Shown: positions 60,119 through 64,000 of the stretch, piece after piece
Layout of the letters: every line of letters starts with the position of its first letter
Numbering within the stretch: position 1 is the first letter of the stretch
Assembly (NCBI RefSeq): GCF_009912395.1
Contig: NZ_WNDO01000006.1
Location: forward strand, 124,001 to 188,000
Source: Luteibacter sp.
GTDB taxonomy: Bacteria > Pseudomonadota > Gammaproteobacteria > Xanthomonadales > Rhodanobacteraceae
Length of the DNA stretch: 64,000 nucleotides
Reading direction: 5' to 3'
Translations under genes and position numbers: made by a program
The notes under the pieces: model-generated
Told to the model about the DNA's origin: nothing
The model's input: the letters and a program-made list of their open reading frames with translations, nothing else
The model's database searches: none

Positions 60119-61312
60119 ATGACCGACCGCCTCCCCGAACCCGGCGCCGACGAGCGCGCCCATTCCGAACACCTGTCCGGCCTGCTCCGCGAGGAAATCG
60201 CCTCGCACGGCCCGATGCCGTTCTCGCGCTTCATGGAGCGCTGCCTCTATACCCCCGGCCTGGGCTACTACAGCGCGGGCAAGACCAAGTTCGGTGCGGA
60301 TGGCGACTTCGTCACGGCGCCCGAGCTGGGCACGCTGTTCGCCCGCTGCGTTGTCCGCGCCTTCGAACCGGTGCTGGCCTCCATCGGCTCCGACGCCGAC
60401 TTCCTCGAAGTGGGCGGTGGCAGCGGTGCCTTCGCCGAAGCGGCCCTGCGCGCCCTCGATGCCGCCGGACGCCTGCCACGTCGCTATTTGATCCTGGAGC
60501 CCAGCGCCGACCTGCGCGAGCGCCAGCGCGAACGCCTCCACGCCAACCTGCCGCCTGCCCTGGCGGCGCGCACCGTATGGCTGGACGCGCCGCTCGAAGA
60601 AGAGTGGGCCGGCGTGCTGTTCGCCAACGAGGTGATCGACGCGCTGCCGACCACGCGTTTCACGACGAAGGACGGCGAAGTCTACGAAGAGCACGTGGTG
60701 CTCGACGGCGATGGCCGTTTCCATCGCATCGACCGGCCTGCCGACGTGCTCGTCAACGGTGCCGTTCGCCACGTCGAGCGCGATCTCGGCCGTGAGTTCG
60801 AAGCCGGTTACCGTACCGAGATCCTGCCGCAGCTGCCGTACTGGATGCAGGCGGTGGCGGGTACGCTGACCCGGGGCGCGATGATCTTCGCGGACTACGG
60901 CTACACGCGCGGCGAGTTCTACATGCCCGAGCGCACCGACGGCACGCTGCGCGCGTTCTACCGGCATCGCGCGCATGGCGACGCGTTCTTCCTGCCTGGC
61001 CTCCAGGATCTCACCGCCTCGGTGGATTTCACGGCGCTGGCGGAAGCCGGCAACAGCGCAGGCTTCGGCGTCGCGGCCTATCTGCCGCAGGCGCAGTTCC
61101 TCATCGCGGCCGACATGCAGGAGTTTTTCGAGAACGACTACCTGTCGTCGGACGACGAGGCGACGCGGTATCGCCTCGCGCAGGAAGTGAAGAAGCTCAC
61201 GCTGCCGGACCAGATGGGCGAGCGCTTCCAGGTAATGATGTTCGCGCGCGGCATCGAGCCTTCGGCGTTGCCGGAGGCTGTGCTGGCGGCGGATCAGGGA
61301 AGTCGTCTGTAA
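60119..61312 (+). CDS. SAM-dependent methyltransferase, COG1565 / NDUFAF7-like
   Basis: 397 residues: SRFMERCLYTPGLGYYSAG, DFVTAPELGTLFARCV and the SAM motif FLEVGGGSGAFAEAAL are hallmarks of the COG1565 family, whose mitochondrial member NDUFAF7 methylates an arginine of complex I. The bacterial target is not established. FADYGYTRGEFY and LQDLTASVDFTAL are also conserved. Start at 60119 because the protein then begins before the family domain; an upstream in-frame codon lies within the REP. Confidence 0.9.
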   Translation: MTDRLPEPGADERAHSEHLSGLLREEIASHGPMPFSRFMERCLYTPGLGYYSAGKTKFGADGDFVTAPELGTLFARCVVRAFEPVLASIGSDADFLEVGGGSGAFAEAALRALDAAGRLPRRYLILEPSADLRERQRERLHANLPPALAARTVWLDAPLEEEWAGVLFANEVIDALPTTRFTTKDGEVYEEHVVLDGDGRFHRIDRPADVLVNGAVRHVERDLGREFEAGYRTEILPQLPYWMQAVAGTLTRGAMIFADYGYTRGEFYMPERTDGTLRAFYRHRAHGDAFFLPGLQDLTASVDFTALAEAGNSAGFGVAAYLPQAQFLIAADMQEFFENDYLSSDDEATRYRLAQEVKKLTLPDQMGERFQVMMFARGIEPSALPEAVLAADQGSRL

Positions 61313-61341
61313 GCGCGATCCCGAAGTTGCGGTGGTTTTTC

Positions 61342-61364
61342 TGTAGGAGCGCGCTTGCGCGCGA
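61342..61364 (+). repeat. Single REP copy (GTAG-head family)
   Basis: One forward copy between the convergent methyltransferase and rep genes. Confidence 0.85.
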
Positions 61365-61386
61365 CAGCCAACGAAGCGGGGTGGCT

Positions 61387-63381
61387 CTAACCGCCCCCCG
61401 CCAACATCGCCCGGATCCGCGCCATATGCGACTCTGCGGTCTCCTTCTTCACCTCGGCATCCGCCTCCGGATCCTGCCCATCCCAATGCAGGTCATCCTG
61501 CGGTAGCTCATCGAGGAACCGGCTGGGATCGTTCGACAGCACTTCTCCGTACTTGCGCGTGCGCGCGGCGAACGACAGCGTCAGCATCTCTTTCGCCCGC
61601 GTGATACCGACGTACATCAGGCGACGCTCTTCGTCGAGGCGTCCTTCGTCCAGCGCGCCTTCGTGCGGCAGCGTGCCGTCCTCGCAACCCACGATAAAGA
61701 CGAAGCGGAATTCCAGCCCTTTCGCCGAATGCAGCGTCATCATCCGCAGCGCATTGCCCGGGTCGTCACGATCGGCATGGCTCAGCAAGGCGAGCTGCTG
61801 CGCGATGTCGCCGGTGCGGCCACCGTCGCGGCCCATGGCGCGGAACCAGTCCATCAGCTCGCGGATATTGCCCAGACGACGCTCGCGCAGCGTCTCGTCG
61901 GGCGTGGTCGCCGCGATGTGCGCGCCGTATCCGGTCTTTTCCACCACTGTGGCGACGAGGTCGGCGGCGCTTTCATGCACGGCGTGGCTGCGCAGTTCGT
62001 CCATCAGGCGCGAGAAGCTGGCCAATGCCGAGGCCGGGCGCGCCGAGATGCTTTTCAGCGCGGCGTCGCTGCGCGCGGCGTCCAGCAGCGAGGCATTTCG
62101 CGTCTGCGCGATCTGGCCCAGCTTCTCCAGCGAGGTGGAGCCGATCTCGCGCTTGGGTACGTTCACCACGCGCAGGAAGGCCGCGTCGTCGGTGGGGTTG
62201 GTGAGCAGGCGCAGATAGCAAAGGATGTCCTTCACTTCCGCACGATCGAGGAACGACAGCGCACCGCTGAGGTGATACGGCACGCGTGCCAGGCGCAAGG
62301 CCTTTTCGAGCGGACGTGCCTGGAAGTTGCCGCGATACAGGATGCAGAAATCGTCCCAGCGGCAGCCCTTGTCCTTGTACTTCTCGTGCAGCGTCGCCGC
62401 GATGGCCGCGATGCGCTCCGCCTCGTGGTCGCCGTCCTTGCACTCGATCACGCGAATGGGCGGACCTTCGACATGGTCGCTCCACAGCTTCTTCTCGTGG
62501 ACGTGCGGATTGTTCGCGATGAGATGGTTCGCCGCGCGCAGGATACGTTTGGCGCAGCGGTAATTCTGTTCAAGCTTGATGACCCGCAGTTGCGGGAAGT
62601 CGCGGCCGAGCTGGTCGATGTTCTCGGGGTTGGCGCCGCGCCAGGCGTAGATGCTCTGGTCGTCGTCGCCCACGCAGGTGAACCGCGCCTTCGGGCCGGC
62701 GATGGTCTTGAGCAGACGATACTGCGCGTCGTTGGTGTCCTGGTATTCGTCCACCAGCAGGTAGCGCAGGCGCTCCTGCCAGATGGCCCGCGCGTCGGCG
62801 TCGGTTTCCAGGATGCGCAGCGGCAGGCGGATCAGGTCGTCGAAATCCACCGCGTTGAACGCGGCGAGACGCTGCTGGTAGAGGTCGTAGATCGTCGCGG
62901 CCTCGATCTCACGTGGCGAGCGCGCGGCGGCCATGGCTTCCTCGGGCGTGAGACCCGAGTTCTTCGCCTTGCCCAGCAGGTTGCGGATGCCCATGATCAC
63001 CTCGGGCTTCACGCCCTTGGGCGACAGCTCCTTGATCATGTTGGCGCTGTCTTCGGCGTCCAGCACCGAGAAGCCGCGGCGCAGCTGCGCGCGCTCGTGC
63101 TCGATCTGCAGGAACTTGAGGCCCAGCGCGTGGAACGTGCAGACGGTCAGCGCACGGGCAGCGTCGTCGGAAATCAGCTTGCCGACACGCTCGCGCATCT
63201 CCTTCGCGGCCTTGTTGGTGAAGGTGATCGCGGCGATCTTCTCCGCGGCCAGGTGCCGCCGGGAGATCAGGTGCGAGATCTTCTCCGTGATGACGCGGGT
63301 CTTGCCGGAGCCGGCGCCGGCCAGCACGAGGAGGGGACCGTCGCAGTACTCGACGGCCGCGTGTTGTTGGGGATTGAGCAT
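61387..63381 (-). CDS. rep: ATP-dependent DNA helicase Rep (UvrD family)
   Basis: 664 residues, close to E. coli Rep (673). It begins MLNPQQHAAVEYCDGPLLVL, the Rep N-terminus, with Walker A AGAGSGKTR, motif II LLVDEYQDTN, motif III DDQSIYAWRGA, and motif VI near MYVGITRAKE. A 3'-5' helicase that clears proteins ahead of replication forks. The ATG at 63381 is chosen for the family start; the upstream 35 codons are proline-rich and not conserved. Divergent from tdk over about 120 bp. Confidence 0.94.
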   Translation of the reverse strand: MLNPQQHAAVEYCDGPLLVLAGAGSGKTRVITEKISHLISRRHLAAEKIAAITFTNKAAKEMRERVGKLISDDAARALTVCTFHALGLKFLQIEHERAQLRRGFSVLDAEDSANMIKELSPKGVKPEVIMGIRNLLGKAKNSGLTPEEAMAAARSPREIEAATIYDLYQQRLAAFNAVDFDDLIRLPLRILETDADARAIWQERLRYLLVDEYQDTNDAQYRLLKTIAGPKARFTCVGDDDQSIYAWRGANPENIDQLGRDFPQLRVIKLEQNYRCAKRILRAANHLIANNPHVHEKKLWSDHVEGPPIRVIECKDGDHEAERIAAIAATLHEKYKDKGCRWDDFCILYRGNFQARPLEKALRLARVPYHLSGALSFLDRAEVKDILCYLRLLTNPTDDAAFLRVVNVPKREIGSTSLEKLGQIAQTRNASLLDAARSDAALKSISARPASALASFSRLMDELRSHAVHESAADLVATVVEKTGYGAHIAATTPDETLRERRLGNIRELMDWFRAMGRDGGRTGDIAQQLALLSHADRDDPGNALRMMTLHSAKGLEFRFVFIVGCEDGTLPHEGALDEGRLDEERRLMYVGITRAKEMLTLSFAARTRKYGEVLSNDPSRFLDELPQDDLHWDGQDPEADAEVKKETAESHMARIRAMLAGGG

Positions 63382-63503
63382 CGGATCGGCCGGGGCGGAC
63401 TGGCGGACGAGGTCCCGGATGGTAGCAGGTGCCAGGGGAGGGGGCTCAGGACCGGGATGCCCGGTTTGGGTACCATGTCCGGTCACGAACGGACCGGGCC
63501 CGC

Positions 63504-64000
63504 ATGGCTAAGCTGTATTTCTATTACTCGGCAATGAACGCCGGCAAGACCACGACCCTGCTGCAGAGCGCCCACAACTACCACGAGCGCGGCATGCGGA
63601 CGCTGATCCTCACCCCGGCGCTGGACAACCGCTTCGGGGAAGGCGTGGTGGCGTCCCGTATCGGCCTCCAGGCGCGCGGCCTGCGCTTCGACGGCGAGGC
63701 GGACGTGCTGGCCCTGGTCGAGGCGGACATCGCCGCCAAGGGGCCGCTGCACTGCGTCCTGGTGGACGAGGCCCAGTTCATGAGCAAGGCCCAGGTCTGG
63801 CAGCTCTCCGACGTGGTGGACCGCCTGGGCATCCCGGTGCTGGCCTATGGCCTGCGCACCGATTTCCGTGGCGAGCTTTTCGAGGGCAGCCGCTACCTGC
63901 TGGCCTGGGCGGACAATCTCGAGGAGATCAAGACGATCTGCCACTCGGGTCGCAAGGCCACCATGGTCGTCCGCGTGGATGAACAGGGCCGCGCCGTCAC
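63504..64000 (+). CDS. tdk: Thymidine kinase, 5' part
   Basis: The frame is open to the window edge (165 codons), so the end is missing. Type II thymidine kinase: P-loop [25 protein letters not shown] and [20 protein letters not shown] with the lid region. It phosphorylates thymidine to dTMP. Zinc-site oddity: family members have C-x-C around residues 146-148, but here it reads CHSG, with Ser148 in place of the second Cys. Start at the ATG giving [12 protein letters not shown], the family N-terminus. Confidence 0.93.
   Translation, partial: MAKLYFYYSAMNAGKTTTLLQSAHNYHERGMRTLILTPALDNRFGEGVVASRIGLQARGLRFDGEADVLALVEADIAAKGPLHCVLVDEAQFMSKAQVWQLSDVVDRLGIPVLAYGLRTDFRGELFEGSRYLLAWADNLEEIKTICHSGRKATMVVRVDEQGRAV

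Noticed and set aside
6065-61364. Recurring GTAGGAGCGCG elements as a CRISPR-like array
   Set aside because: Copies are dispersed singly or as inverted pairs in gene gaps, without regular spacing, unique spacers or cas genes. They are REPs.
57938-61486. Very long open frame on the minus strand opposite the TonB receptor and methyltransferase genes
   Set aside because: It is antisense to two well-supported genes, crosses REP elements and has the R/H/V/E-rich composition typical of GC-rich antisense frames.

Overview
The window is GC-rich DNA with a gamma-proteobacterial, Xanthomonadales-like gene set, most like Rhodanobacteraceae such as Luteibacter or Dyella. The pointers are protein sequence character (RdgC, TtcA, PlsB, the rpsU-yqeY-dnaG block with divergent tsaD), many TonB receptors and secreted hydrolases, and a dense family of GTAG-headed REP palindromes built on GTAGGAGCGCGCTTGCGCGC. 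The genus is inferred. No rRNA, tRNA, CRISPR array, insertion sequence or prophage was seen.

Layout. 1-6.1 kb: a cut-off secreted protein, a membrane protein with an HEFAH motif, an ArsR/SRPBCC pair whose start region holds a perfect 20-bp palindrome, and a MarR-FUSC-DUF1656-HlyD efflux operon (AaeXAB type). 6.1-13.9 kb: housekeeping genes (GNAT, YdcH-like, ttcA, aromatic/aspartate aminotransferase, rdgC, YgjP-like protease, alpha/beta hydrolase, M1 peptidase). 14.0-15.3 kb: a visibly AT-richer patch with ubiE and an unknown small gene. 15.3-22.4 kb: plsB, a lipoprotein, an e(P4)-type acid phosphatase with a structured 3' end, and two tandem AI-2E-family transporters. 22.4-24.0 kb: sparse DNA with tandem hairpins, a short ORF, two unknown small proteins and a coding remnant. 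24.1-29.2 kb: an archaic (Csu-like) chaperone-usher pilus operon.

29.4-34.4 kb is a tightly packed six-gene operon (alpha/beta hydrolase, small membrane protein, XRE regulator, S33 TAP-like hydrolase, NatAB-type ABC exporter) behind a 24-bp operator-like palindrome; it is the best candidate here for an uncharacterised system. Its 3' end meets a convergent TonB receptor gene, and that junction has been tandemly triplicated. 37.1-38.5 kb: an exported methyltransferase-fold protein and an RluE-like pseudouridine synthase.

38.6-47.6 kb is a complete oxidative galactose (De Ley-Doudoroff) locus. AraFGH-type uptake feeds an SDR dehydrogenase, an SMP-30 lactonase, DgoD, DgoK and DgoA, ending in pyruvate and glyceraldehyde-3-phosphate; a divergent LysR gene is the likely regulator. 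47.6-48.0 kb holds three copies of a ~148-bp repeat.

48.0-64.0 kb: DedA, dnaG, DUF1328, yqeY, rpsU, tsaD, folate genes (folB, folK, a FolM-like pteridine reductase) mixed with an MscS channel and a DUF6159 protein, an EcsC protein with a histone-like basic tail, a TonB receptor whose signal peptide is split off by a frameshift at an A5 tract, a COG1565 methyltransferase, rep helicase and the first part of tdk.
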